Source: Arenicola marina
Taxonomy: Eukaryota > Annelida > Polychaeta > Arenicolidae
Assembly: GCA_964019135.1 (NCBI GenBank)
Contig: OZ025260.1
Location: 29,754,254 to 29,818,253 of the forward strand
Length of the DNA stretch: 64,000 nucleotides
Direction: 5' to 3'
This document shows, in pieces, positions 21,830-33,702 of the stretch. Position 1 is the first letter of the stretch, and each line of letters begins with the position of its first letter. Position numbers and translations under genes: made by a program. The notes beneath the pieces are model-generated. The model did no database searches and was not told the origin of the DNA. It saw only the letters and a program-made list of their open reading frames with translations.

Positions 21830-22850
21830 GTATGTATCCTCACACTGGCAAAGATGGCACACTATCTCAGCTGTATAACTTGTCGGAGATGATAACGTAA
21901 ACAAGATAATTGCAAGTTTATTAATTGACTCACTAATCAGCGATTGGTATCCATTATGTCAAATGTACTTTCAACCTATTTGTCTATGCAAAATATATTT
22001 TCTTGCAAGAATAAAACACATACATTAACTCTGCCTAACGCGGTGATGAGATGAAACCGCATTCAGAGATCAGAAGGTGTTGGTGCTAGCCCCGAGTATA
22101 TGGCACACCACAGGCGATATTAATAGCCATAATACACTGGCCTTATTGCACGAATAAATCAGGATTCAAGCTAAATGCGTGTTACGATTCGTTACCCTCC
22201 AATTCGCCCTGAAAATCCTTAATATGATACATCAGTTGTAATGATGCCTCTATCTTTGCGGCTTTCACAGCAGCTTTGACTGGATAATCCAAGCTTAACT
22301 CCTGATTTTGCGCAATAACTCGTCATAATGCCAGACGGCGGATTACTCTATTGCCCGCGTCTTAACGACGCCATAGCATTTGAACCTCACGGTTTCTGCC
22401 GATAATAGGAAGCCAAGTGTTTTGTTGCCTTAGTGACGACACTATGAAAAAAAATACTGTGTTCGATATTATAGCGTCAGCATAGAGCTTGATTGACTGA
22501 CCGTGAGATTCTCCCTCGGTGCCTTACATGGATATGGGTAGGGAGAGCTGGAAATGGCCCCAGGGTGGCCGTGGGCCAAGGGTGACAGTGAGAGAGGGTG
22601 GCGGCGAGGGAGGGATGGCCGTGATGGAGGATTGGCGTAGGGGAAGGGTGGCGCAGGGTGGCGCAGGAAGTGGAGGAGGCGGGGTGAGGGTTGCTGCTCG
22701 CGATTATGCAGACGACCACTTCCTACGGACGTAGAAGATACTATTTCCCTGCCGATGTCTCCCTGACACAAGTGGCCTAGGAGAGTCTCGGTGAAGGGTA
22801 TGCCTTGCAATTGTAATTATAATTCTTTAATATAATTGAATGAGAGGAAA
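21830..22850 (+). repeat. Module c with upstream flank
   Basis: 22,030-22,440 matches the reverse complement of 50.9-51.25 kb ('cataatacactggccttattgc', 'gattttgcgca', 'gccaagtg..ttg'). The G-rich c block follows at 22,500-22,740. Unlike 5597/14,040, the 25-bp sequence near 22,325 is single copy here. Long ORFs on both strands are composition artefacts. Confidence 0.75.
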
Positions 22851-23445
22851 AAGGTTCCCATCTAACCATAAAATTGGAATGTTTATGTACCTTTCATCGA
22901 TGGCATAGAAATGCATTATTTTATCACTGTATTAATACAAACTAATACAAATTATCAGTCAAAGAATCTGCAATTTTTTGAAAAAGATAATTTCTACGTT
23001 ATAGAACCATTATTAAGTTATATAAAGTTGTCAACAGCACACCGACCTGGGAAGAGACGCAAAGGGTATGCTGTTGACCCCGCCTGGCCTAATATGATCC
23101 ACTGGATCATATTATTGAACCTCACAATGTATATGGGCAGTTTGACTTTGATGCCATCAAAAGTCATTTACTCAGCCCCATCTGTCAATACTTCGTGCCT
23201 TTCATCCTCTCAGAGCCGGACGAATAGCCTAACTCATCACCTCGCATCAGATGGTCACTAGACTTTCATGCCCCTCGGCTTGGTCGCGGGATGGCCTTGA
23301 GCTATCACAACGGCTGACAAGGATGTCACAACCCTAAGGCAATAACTATCGACGCCAGCAGCACTGCTCTTGTACGTTCGGGTGGCATTTTGGCCAATGG
23401 CACTCTAATAAATCGACCTCTCGTATGATATCAATTATGGTCTAA
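22851..23445 (+). repeat. Match to 47.75-48.13 kb
   Basis: Both copies share 'gatggccttgagctatcac', 'aaggatgtcacaac', 'gaggcaataactatcgac' style phrases and 'ccaatgg'. This is the sequence at the inner edge of the large palindrome, here in the left-arm orientation. 23,091-23,113 is a perfect 11-bp-arm palindrome (AATATGATCCA centre). Confidence 0.7.
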
Positions 23446-24240
23446 AGTAATATCGGACATGTCAGTTTTTCCATTATTTATTTTATATTTCAATACAGGT
23501 CAATCAGCTATGGCCATTTTATTGGCATGATCAAAGAGAGGACCGTAATGTGTAAATTAACGAGGTTGGAGTTCAGTGACTGCTACTGCTTCAAAGCTAC
23601 GCTACCAGATATTGCTAGCAAAGTATTGCTGAATATGGATCCACGACCGCAGCTTCATTAAGTCGTCCATGTTTTCGTCAACATTTTTTCTTCTGACAGT
23701 CTTTTTGACAGACTGACGAACAATTAGTCTTGTCAGATATTGTCCCGTGTGTTATGCCACGCCTCGCTCTACATAAACCGGAAGTTGGAATCTTCGTAAT
23801 TTCTTCCGGTGAGGGATGCCATTCGATGTAAATAATATCCTCACGTTTTCATCTTACCACCATATTGAGTCCCTTTTAAACGCCAGGTATTTCTGCAATA
23901 GTCGTCAAACGATGAAGAGGCTTCAAGAAGATATTGTCACCGTTCCTCGGATTATCCAATTTGATTGATGATTATATTTTATTTATCCGTGTGGAAAAAT
24001 AGCCCACCGCCTCCTCTCGAGGATGCAAGATCAATGAAAGAAATAGGATTCGATTCGCTGATGCCAAATCAAATGCGTTCCCTTTAATTTTCAAAGCTTA
24101 TGTTTAATCTGTGAATGGTTTTCAAAGACGAAGAATCCGCATGAGCAGATTGCGATCGTTTGGATAGACGCATATAAAGTCCCCGGCCTTATCTCTGGAG
24201 AGAATCAGAAATTAAAGTAATACAACTCGACACAAATCAA
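23446..24240. repeat. Contains module m (23,680-23,830), otherwise unassigned
   Basis: Module m is 'tcagatattgtc', 'cgtgtgttatgccacgc', 'taaaccggaagttgg', 'tcttccggtgaggga'. Its relatives are at 25.04-25.20 and 55.60-55.77 kb, and inverted at 40.74-40.99 kb. The flanks show no match. Confidence 0.6.
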
Positions 24241-24760
24241 TTCTCCATGTCCCATCTGCCATAAACTTTTGTTTCGGCGTACACGCTACAACGTCATTGC
24301 ATATTGTGTCCCTGATGTTTTACCAATAATATAAATTAAATAATCAAATAATAATAAAATAAAATAATGGACAGGCGCGTGTCTCCTGGGATGAGACTTC
24401 GGTCTGACAGAGCATTTATCGTATTATGTATTACTACAGTCAGCAATCAATCCTGGTTTTTATAGTAGCTCGAAGTCCACAGCCTAATGGCACTGCTATG
24501 ACATCAAATACTAAAACAAAGCAATGAACAATTGCTTGACTAACAGCAATTGCCATCTAAAGCAATTACCATATGATGCAAACAGCTATGGCCGCTATAG
24601 CTCCACAAGGCATACAGTCTATGGTTCCAAATGAGTGGCCGTTTGGGTTTAAAAACTGAACACATCGGCCTATATATGTTGCTATTAAGGGGGGGTGTTC
24701 GCTTCATAGGAGACAATGGTTCTGGGTTACAACGAGCCACATGTCTGGATAAACATACAT
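24240..24760 (+). repeat. Module s, partial and internally repeated
   Basis: 24,370-24,510 and 24,560-24,690 each hold the end part of module s ('gatgagacttc..tctgacagagcatttat', 'gcaaacagctatgg', 'gcatacagtctatgg'), so this portion is doubled. See 6930-7090 and 49,270-49,420. Confidence 0.65.
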
Positions 24761-25039
24761 ATATTTACCTACCGTCTGCGTAGTTTTTCTTCTGATAAAT
24801 TTACTTAGTGCATCAGTTGATACTACGTCGCGTTGCCCAATACAAGTTGTTATTGACGATTGTCGACACCATTTTTACGGGGAGGTCATAGCTATAGGAA
24901 ACGATGCCAAATTCGCCCTTGTTATGTTTGTCTTTTTATTCATATCATTCTATCATCGGGTTGACAGATGATTGTGACGGGGTGACCTGGTGACGGGATG
25001 GAGGAGTGACGATCAGGCTGGTCCTTGAACATTTTGACA

Positions 25040-25790
25040 CTATTTTGTCAGATATCGTCCGACGTGTGTCACGTGTTACGAGCCACGCTTCGCCTTACAT
25101 AGACCGGAAGCTGGAAGCGTGGTGATATCTTCCGGTGAGAGACAGACTGATGCTACAACGCTGAGAATATGGAATCATTGTTACTAGGTATCAGGTAAAC
25201 TCAGCTAGGAACATTGTGCTTGCTCGTACGATTTGGACCAATATACATCGACAAAAGTAAACACGGGAGAATCATATGAGCTAAAGTGGTTTTGATGCAT
25301 CGCCCGCTGTTATAAATTACCAGTTTTGTTCCCAGACGATGGGTCAACATGACCCAAGTATATATATACCCAAGTCACGTACAAAATGCCCATGCTAATA
25401 TTTTGTATATTACCAATTTTGTATATTATATATATATACCCAAGTCACTACAAAATGTCCATGGTAACAAATGGGGAGCCATAAACCATATAGACGGGGC
25501 GATTTACCGCACACGTCATCATTTATTAAACAATGTGATATTAGGCGAGTCATGAAACCCAGTCCCCAGGAGTCGCCTGGTGGTAGGGAGTCTGGAGGGG
25601 GACACGGTTGCTTATGTTTCTTGCTGCATTCCCTTAATGTAAATGTATTCTGATTTCTGTCCTTTCCACCTGCTTTGTTCTCCTTTCTATATTCAACAGA
25701 CGCTAAGTTTTTACCTCCTACATATGGATCGGGCGTTGGCGCATCTATCGTCAGCTCTAATAAATTAGAAATGTCCGTCTGCACCAGAAA
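25040..25790 (-). repeat. Modules m and M, inverted relative to 40.18-40.99 kb
   Basis: The order m, then 'ttgctcgtacg', then 'gatgggtcaacatgacccaagt', then 'cgtcatcatttattaaacaatg', then 'gcattcccttaatgt' is the exact reverse of 40.18-40.99 kb. This places m and M side by side in an ancestral unit. The M copy contains one unexpanded match to the 27.6-28.5 kb minisatellite seed at about 25,575-25,600. Short (TA)n runs lie at 25,360-25,440. Confidence 0.8.
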
Positions 25791-26490
25791 TATGTGAATG
25801 TCATTGTTGATCTGTGCCAGCCATTGCGTTATATCCGACAATTCAGGCATTACATCGCATAAAACAGCCTCTCAAAAAGGCTACTCAATACCATGTGTCC
25901 TGAACATCTATATTCGCAAGCAAACAAGGTCTTTTTTCAAACGCGTTACTACTCATAAGTGCTGTTCAGCACCCGCTAGTCGCAATCACGGGATCGTCTC
26001 CTTATCCATAATGCACCGAAACAAACGCCACGCGAAATCATTTGTCCATTTATCACTTTTACTAGCGGCCTGGGTGCCTTGATAACATGGCTACCTGACA
26101 AGCAGAACTGATGCATCACGAACCTGTTGTTTGATATTGTCCGATATATTTGTTATTTATCCCCCGGCTTTTTGTTTTCACTTGGCATTGATGCGCTGTA
26201 GGTGTGTGTGTTTGGTAGAGCAGGCTGGCATGTGGCCGAGAGGCACAGATATCATGCACAGTGGTGCTAAACACGACAAAAGTAAGTCTAGCAACAAGGT
26301 CGATATAACCAGTAACATTGTGGAATGTTCTTTGAAATGAGATACCTGTATCTGTGTTGTCACTCACAAGTCTCATTCGAGAGAATCAGCGAACTCGCTC
26401 GCCCTATAACACCGACAGAGATAGTCTTCCTCCATTGTTCATTTATGACTTAATATGACGTCATATGTTTATTATGATCTCATGGCAGCG

Positions 26491-26503
26491 CCACCAGGCG
26501 GCG
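26491..26503 (+). promoter_or_regulatory. CTCF-like motif in module q
   Basis: CCACCAGGCGGCG, the closest of the six to the known CTCF core. A palindromic CRE-like TGACGTCA lies about 35 bp upstream (26,455-26,463). Confidence 0.3.
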
Positions 26504-27419
26504 TCGCCGTATGTTTCCATATGTTTCTTTGCTGGGTCAAATTGGCACGTGACAATGTCACATTGTTCGTAATAATCGCCTCTTTGTGATGAGTCCGGGC
26601 CTCATTGGAGCGAGAAGCATAGCAATAACCATTTCTATTATTACAGCGAATCGATGTGAATATGAAGGTACGTCAGTAAGGAACGGCGCACCACGGTGTC
26701 GTTGTCCATCAGTGAGCTATCACAGATCAGGGTATCCTTTCACATGATCTCGTAAATTTTGCTCGTAAAATCTAAAATTGTTATTGTCGGTCGGAAGAGG
26801 TCAGTAGTTAAGTTAGCAAGTAAAAGATACGGTCACCAAATCTGCTAACTGCTGGTGAAACGACCCCCATGACACCCCTAAAACGATAACATTGATCACC
26901 CCATGTAAGGTTCGTTCCTGCGTAACCATAGATACTGCAAGCAGACATTATATTATGGATGACGTTGTACTACGTCGTACGACAGGAAAACACCGACACA
27001 ACACATCCGCACATCTAGCAGTGAGGCCGTCACTTCCTGAATATAGTGGGTTTAGCCGATGTTTTGTCCGGAAATATTGACACTGAAATCTACGCAAAAC
27101 AGACATGAAGATACAGCATCAACATGGAGCATGTGTCCCCGTATAGCATGTACTTAGACTGTGAGTGTTCCCTCTCGCGTATTCGCGATGAGATCCCGTA
27201 GCGAATGGGCAGCCCTATTGTGATGTTTTCATTACGTCATAGCTGTCTTGTTTTTGTTTGCGTCGTCCGCTGGGCACCCATGCCAAAGCAAACACCGCAA
27301 AACTCTGTAACAGCCTGTTTTGAGATCCACGGAATTAATGTTTATGGTCTCATGGGCGGGTGACACCTACTATAGCTACGGCAATCAAGCAGCAATTCAT
27401 GAATATTAAGTAACCTGCC

Positions 27420-28660
27420 TTAATGTCAAATCTAATTTCTAATAGCAGTATCATGTGGATCCACATGTTGGAAGTAAAACAAACTAAACGTATATCATAT
27501 TATGAACAGAAGCATAAAGAACGTGGACATGATATCAATAAGAAGGCATTTACATTACTGGAATGTAGGAAGAGACATCAACACGTCCCATGTGGCACCA
27601 ATCTGTCTTCCGCGGCACCACTCTGTCCCCGGTGGCACCACTTTGTTTCAAGTTACACCACTCTGTCCCCCGTGGCACCACTCTGTCGCCCGTGGCACCA
27701 CTCTTTTCCCCGCGGCACTACTCTGTCGCTCGTGGCACCACTCTGTCGCTCGTGGCACCACTCTGTCGCTCGTGGCACCACTCTGTCCCCCGTGGCACCA
27801 CGCTGTCACCCGTGGCACCACCCTGTCCCGAGTGGCACCATTCTGTCGCTCGTGGCACCACTCTGTCTCCCGTGGCACCACTCTGTCCCCCGTGGCACCA
27901 CTCCGTCCCCCGTGGCACCACTCTGTCGCCCGTGGCACCACTCTTTTCCCCGCGGCACTACTCTGTCGCTCGTGGCACCACTCTGTCGCTCGTGGCACCA
28001 CTCTGTCCCCCGTGGCACCACTTTGTCACCCGTGGCACCACCCTGTCCCGAGTGGCACCATTCTGTCGCTCGTGGCAACACTCTGTCCCCCGTGGCACCA
28101 CTCTGTCCCCCGTGGCACCACTCTGTCCCCCGTGGCACCACCCTGTTTCGAGTGGTACCACTCTGTTGCTCGTGGCACCACTCTGTCCCCCGTGGCACCA
28201 CTCTGTCCCCCGTCGCACCACTCTGTCCCCCGTGGCACCACCCTGTCCCGAGTGGCACTATTCTGTCGCTCGTGGCACCACTCTGTCCCCCGTAGCACCA
28301 CTCTGTCCCCCGTGGCACCACTCTGTCCCCCGTGGCACCACCCTGTCCCGAGTGGCACCACTCTGTCGCTCGTGGCACCACTCTGTCCCCCGTGGCACCA
28401 CTCTGTCCCCCGTGGCACCACTCTGTCCCCCGTGGCACCACTCTGTCGCTCGTGGCACCACTCTGTCGCCCGTGGGGACTCGGCTTCATTGCTCGTCTCA
28501 TGATACATTGCGTAATAAATGATGACGTCATGTGCGGCGAAGGGCCGAGTTTGTTTGACTACGGGCTTCCACTGCCCTCCGCGTTACCATAGACACTGTA
28601 CGTGACTTCGGTCCATTATAACGAGATACTGCGCAATGATACTCTTGGATAGCCCAGTCA
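27420..28660 (+). repeat. Module M copy that hosts the minisatellite
   Basis: 27,540-27,590 ('acattactggaatgtag', 'agagacatcaacac') and 28,480-28,620 ('ggggactcggcttcat', 'gctcgtctcatga', 'aatgatgacgtcatgtgcgg', 'gtaccat..acactgtacgtgac') are the two halves of module M. They are continuous at 40.32-40.52 kb. The minisatellite sits exactly between them. Confidence 0.85.
27591..28480 (+). repeat. 20-bp minisatellite, about 44.5 monomers, with 100-bp higher-order repeat
   Basis: The consensus monomer is ctctgtcccccgtggcacca. Monomers keep an exact 20-base register from 27,601 to 28,480 with no indel. Variants fall into classes at the 7th-11th bases: type A (ccccc), D (cgctc), F (cccga, starting 'ccctg'), E (caccc), B (cgccc) and C (tcccc with tttt). 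The order F-G/D-A-A-A, 100 bp, occurs at 27,821 and then four times in tandem from 28,041 to 28,440. An 11-12-monomer block starting B-C-D-D appears at 27,681 and 27,921. Because 20 is not a multiple of 3 and no monomer makes a stop, all six frames stay open. The resulting ORFs are not evidence of protein. Confidence 0.97.
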
Positions 28661-28794
28661 TCAGTTAAGTCTGAAAGCATCCAATATTTATGATAATGTC
28701 CTATGCTAGGGCGAAATATTTTGCCCCTGGCGTCTTTATTTTTTCCAAAACCTTCTTATGGACGGCCGTTTCATACCGTGTGGTAAAAAGAGCG

Positions 28795-29110
28795 TCATAT
28801 CCATTGCCTGTCTCTTCATGTTCTGGGCGAATGGTGCCGACAGCCAGAATAGTGGAACCCGGGTATGGTTGCAATTTGTACTTTTGCTGGACGACCTGTT
28901 TTATTACAGCAAGGTGTAGCGCATCCCTTTCTTCGGACCACCAAGGGTCGCTTTATTGCTTGGAGCCAAAAAAAATACGGTCTAATTGCCACCTGAGGCC
29001 GTCGTGGATTAGAAAGGGACGGCAATGAATCAAACGGCGCTGGGTCTGGCAGGAAAGGTATCATTGTGCGGGGGCAAAATTTCCAAATGTGCTCTTTGAA
29101 AGAGAGACGC
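28795..29110 (-). repeat. Module h, inverted copy
   Basis: Reverse complement of 31.25-31.56 and 4.46-4.96 kb: 'gggcgaatggtgccgacagcc', 'gggtcgctttattgcttgg' and 'ggcgctgggtctgg'. It ends the left arm of the small palindrome. Confidence 0.85.
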
Positions 29111-29114
29111 AAGG

Positions 29115-30090
29115 AAAGGGAGAGTGCGGGGTGATGGTGGAAGGGGAGGGGTAAGGCACCGCTGATACAGAGAGGGGCATCGCCTCAGAATTACCACAAT
29201 CCCCATTTTACAAGTTAGACGCTAAAAGACCAAGTGGATCTACACGGAGTCCTCTCCTGTTGAGGGTCTTCTCCTTACACTTTTGTCACCCGGTATAATC
29301 TCTATAACAATGGCATGTGCGGCATTTTGCAGATGGTTATGAAACTGACCAATAGAAACATTAAAACATACATGTGTGTATGGTGAATTTGAAATTCATC
29401 ATGGACCCAGCGACAAGGACAAGTATAGCGCTAACGGTGCATATGCCAAACAATAGGTTGCGATATTGTAAAATTAACACCCAAGCGAGAAATTAGTGCC
29501 TTGAGCGACAACAACTTACTACCATCAAGGCAAATGTTCTCCAATGATACACAAGTCGGCGAATGGGGCAGCGAATATATCAATATATGTGAGATCCTCC
29601 TTTTAAAAACATGAAACAATGGAGGCTGTTAAACAAGGAAATGAAAGTCAGGCCACGTTTTGAAGGAGAGCCTTATTACCAAAGCAAATCCCCCTAAATT
29701 CCGCTCCAGTTTATGATGTGCGCGCCCTCTGGTGTGCGACCTCTGCCACTGGACTTCCGGTTTGAGATCCCAGGAGGTGTGTTCATGTACTCGTGGGGCG
29801 GATGACGTCACTCAGTGTCAGTGTCACCATTTGGACTCCTTTATGTGAGTCTCAACTTCTTGGTGGACATGCACTGCACTCACGAGCCCAATCCGACGCT
29901 GCCCATGACCGTCAGATGGCCAAGGGGCTGTCTTACTGCTACGCGTTTCGTAAAATTACTCGGAAACCATGACATTTTTTGTAGGACAGTAATATTTGTT
30001 CGATCATAACGATTGGGCCACGCGACGTAGAACCGACTGATGCCGTAGTTCAATTGGTGAAAACAAAAACTAAAAGAATAATTCTGGACC
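29115..30090. other. Loop side of small palindrome: fragment of module P and unassigned DNA
   Basis: 29,690-29,830 is an inverted piece of module P ('gtgcgcgccctctgg', 'ggacttccggtttgagatccc', 'ggcggatgacgtcactcagt'). The rest, including short ORFs of 60-64 codons, shows nothing I can identify. Confidence 0.55.
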
Positions 30091-31030
30091 GATGTCCGTA
30101 TGGGGCCATAGACCGTGAGCCTCGAGGAACTATAACTATGGCGGGTTATTGCATCATATGAAAATTGCTCTGTTAGTCAGAAGTCTCATTCCAGGTGACA
30201 AGTGGATGTTCATAGTTTGATTTTTATTACATAATGTAAGTTTCTAATAGCAGTACCATTGAGCCGTTCCGTCGTAAAATAGATGTTTTCTTTACTCATG
30301 TATCAAACCATATCAGCTGCCAAGTCTGATTGATAAGTGATTAAAAGCAGTTGATAGCGCTCACCGACTTAAGATGAGATATTGCTCCTTATTATTGTGC
30401 GAGAACTGTCGCCCGGCGTGTGACGTCAGCAACCATCTTCACCATTATGACTGCGGCTCGTTGACATGATGAAGGTGGAGCAGGGACTCCAGAATGTCGT
30501 TATATATCAGTGTATCATCAAAATGACAACTTGATTTGTGACGCAGCGTTTGTTTCTGCACGTTATGGGTAAGGTAGCTACCCTTTGACTGCGATTACAT
30601 TAAATAGGAGACTGGATAGCATTTTATGCGATTTTGAAATAAAGGCTTGATTATTTTCGATATTAATATCCGCATCCAAGACACGTATGAGTAACCTTAT
30701 TGGACGGTACTACCACCAGCTATTGCTATGTGATGCGTGGATTGTCTGATATAATGCAGCAGGTTCCACAGATTAGCATTTGATATACTTCAGATATTGT
30801 TTTCCGTATTTCTGACTTGTAAGTGACGAGAGATGTGGCGGGATATGATTCATTTTGAGGAATTAAAAACACAGAGAAAAGCCTGTTGATTATGGAGAGA
30901 TGGATAAAGGAGGTGGAAAGGACATCCATAAGAACGCATCTACATTAATAAAATGCAGGAAAAAGCATCAACAAATGTGTCTTCTGAGACACTCCGTACC
31001 ACCATGTCGCTCTTGCTTTTGCTGATATGA
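30090..31030 (-). repeat. Modules s and M, inverted copy of 48.5-49.42 kb
   Basis: 30,100-30,290, 30,330-30,470 and 30,650-30,960 match the reverse complements of 49.2-49.4, 49.07-49.18 and 48.54-48.87 kb in the same relative order ('gttagtcagaagtctcattcc', 'ccaccagctattgctatgtg'). The loop of the small palindrome is thus the inverse of the loop of the large one. An unexpanded seed of the 20-bp minisatellite is visible at 30,990-31,015 ('ccgtaccaccatgtcgctc'). Confidence 0.8.
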
Positions 31031-32984
31031 TTCCACCGTGTTAACTTGCTTACTTTCCTGTATATGCCTGTCTAAGCAGCAGGAGGAGACACAACGGTCC
31101 AGGATCATACCTCTAAACTGCATACTATATATATACAACTCTATACAGAATGCTTCCATATAGTCCGTGTTGTGATATTAACGAGTCGTGTTCAATTTGT
31201 CAAATGTTTTCATTTATCTTGCATTCTCGAGATGAAGCGCTGGACTGTGTCTCTCTCCCTTTCCTTGCGTCTCTCTTTCAGACCACATTTGGAAGTTTTG
31301 TCCCCGCACAATGATATCTTTCCAGCCAGACCCAGCGCCGTTTGATTCATTGCCGTCCTTTTCTAATCCACGGGTGGCCTCAGGTGGCAATTAGACCGTA
31401 ATGTTGTTGGCTCCAAGCAAAAAAGCGACCCTTGGTGGTGCACCTTGTCGTAATAAAACCGGTCGTTCGGCAAAAATGCAAATTGGAACCATACCCGGAC
31501 TCCACTATTCTGGCTGTCGGCACCATTCGCCCAGAACATAAAGAGTCAGGCAATGGGCATGACACTCTTTTTATCAAACGGTATGAAACGGTCCTCCATA
31601 AGAAGGTTGTGAAAATAATACGTAATGAGAAAAAGCAAATTATTTCCATTTTATGGACGAGAGCGTATGTATATCGCCGCCATAAGCTGACCTGAACACC
31701 GTGGCTTCACAATATAGAATTTGTACTTATCTCAATTTTTTTCAAAAAGAAAAAAATAGCAAAATGTGTTACCCTTACTGACCAACAACAATATATTTCC
31801 ATAAGACCATCTTGTCAAGATCTGTCGCTATCTTGCACTTGCACTTGACAAAGGACGTTGATGTGATGCAAAGGCAAATGGACGTTCTGGTCCTGGGGTA
31901 GCCCATAACCAAAAAACACACGACCCAAGCTGCAGTGTATCAGCTGTAACGTTGCCTCCTTATTGGAGGATTTTAGACTCCACTGATGACTGATGGATCC
32001 GCATGATACTGCAATTAAAAATTAAATTGGACATTAAGGTAGGTTACTTAATATTCGTGAATTGCTGCTTGATTGCCGCAGCTACAGTAGGTGTCACCCG
32101 CCCATGAGACCATAAAGAATCATTCCGTGGATCTCAAAACAGGCGGTTGCACACCAGGGAACGGGCAGGTCGTAAACTGGGGAAGGGTTTTGCGGTGTTT
32201 GCTTTGGTATGGAGGCCCAGTGGATTGGCCTCCCCTTCCTCTTCTTCGCCAAACCAACGCCGAAAACACAAACAAGACAGCTATGACGTAATGGAAACAT
32301 CACGTTAGGGCTTCCCATTCAGTACGGGATCTCATTGCTAAGTCTAAGTACATGCTATACGGAGACACATGCTCCATGTTGATGCTGTATCTTCATGTCT
32401 GTTCTGCGTAGATATCCGTGTCAATATTTACTGACAAAACATCGGCTAAACCCACTATATTCAGGAAGTGACGGCCTCACTGCTAGATGTGCTGATGTGT
32501 TGTGTCGGTGTTTTCCTGTCTTACCACGTAGTACCACGTCATCAATAATATAATGTCTGCTCCCAGTATCTATGGTTACGTAGGAACGAACCTTACATGG
32601 GGTGATCAATGTGACTCCGCATTTAGAGGCAGTGCGAACATCTAGAGTTATCATCAAAATGCCCCACTCCCTGCGGACTGAGCGAATCAGATGTCATGCA
32701 TTATTGAAAGAACAGTGCCTTTTCCTTTATTATGTTATGTAGTATAATCCGCGAGAACAATGCAGCCTTATTGCTATGTTGCCACGTCGTGAATTTTGCC
32801 ATCAATTATACCGACATACCAACAGCGTGTTGCTGCTCATACATGGCAATAACTCATTAATACATCGAGAAACAGTCCAATAGTCACGTGGTATTGCATG
32901 CCAATTTAACAAAGATTCGACGGAAAAGAAATATGGTAAAAATATTAACAATATCTTCCTTGGGAGATGGATTATATAAGCTAG

Positions 32985-33075
32985 AGGGCGGACCTCTCTG
33001 GTGTAGTGGTGAGAGCCCTAGTTCACAGATATATAGGATTCTGAATAAACAATGCTTGTGTGTTGAATGAGGACA
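32985..33075 (+). mobile_element. tRNA-like SINE head (A box kept)
   Basis: 'ctctggtgtagtggtgagag' at about 32,996-33,016 is a good A-box-like sequence, but the B box is eroded. The palindromic partner at 60,520-60,605 holds the reverse complement ('gctcaccactacacca'). The insertion therefore predates the palindrome. Confidence 0.55.
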
Positions 33076-33702
33076 TCAAATATATTATCATTAAGCATAA
33101 ACGTCTACATTATTTGGAACACATTTCACGCATCGCATAATTCATATTTAGTAAACAACTTTCCAGGTGGTTGAATGTGTCCAACAAACACCGCATTATG
33201 AGGTCGTCTAGTTCTTATTTTAGTATCCTCAAGCAGTCCAAAGGCGGAAATAGTATAAATTTCCCTGTGAAAAGTAGCTCGGTCACTGCACTGTCTCGTC
33301 AGCCATAATGCAACAAAACACAGAGGTACGCATCAACTACTGATCGTCACTTTGCGAGCAACGAAAGTAAGTGTCACAGTGATTAATGGGTATAAATTTG
33401 TTATTCCTCTTCCGACCGACAATAACAATTTTAGATTTTACGAGGAGAATTTACGAGATCATGTGAAAGGATACCCTGATCTGTGATAGCTCACTAATGG
33501 ACAACGACACCGTGGTGCGCCGTTCCTTCCTGACTTACCTTCATATTCACATCGATTCGCTGTAATAATGGAAATGGTTATTGCTATGATTCTCGCTGCA
33601 ATGAGGCCCGGACTCATCACAAAGAGGCGATTATTACGAACAATGTGACATTGTCACGTGCCAATTTAACCCAGCAAAGAAACATATGGATCCACACGGC
33701 GA

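Larger units (their letters stand above)
26060..29115 (+). repeat. Small palindrome, left arm
   Basis: Reverse-complement match to 31,240-34,125. Paired landmarks are 26,155/34,049, 26,495/33,710, 27,390/32,065, 28,756/31,596 and 28,840/31,520. The left arm carries the 890-bp minisatellite that the right arm lacks. The right arm carries about 750 extra bases at 32.6-33.4 kb, part of which was probably lost on the left. There is no host gene. Confidence 0.85.

Noticed and set aside
20308..22810. Proline-rich minus-strand ORFs over module c
   Set aside because: They arise from the GGTGGC-rich strand bias of module c. Frames differ between the copies at 5.8, 14.3, 20.5 and 22.6 kb.
23091..23113. 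Perfect short palindrome as an operator or origin
   Set aside because: The 11-bp arms are AT-rich and could be chance in 64 kb; no other copy of the module keeps it.
27591..28480. CRISPR-like array
   Set aside because: Monomers are contiguous with no unique spacers, and the context is eukaryotic repeat DNA without cas-like genes.
27423..28531. Six overlapping long ORFs (up to 333 codons on + and 241 on -) that look like a repeat protein
   Set aside because: They are created by the stop-free 20-bp minisatellite. Every frame is open, there is no start context or frame preference, and the paired palindrome arm lacks the sequence.
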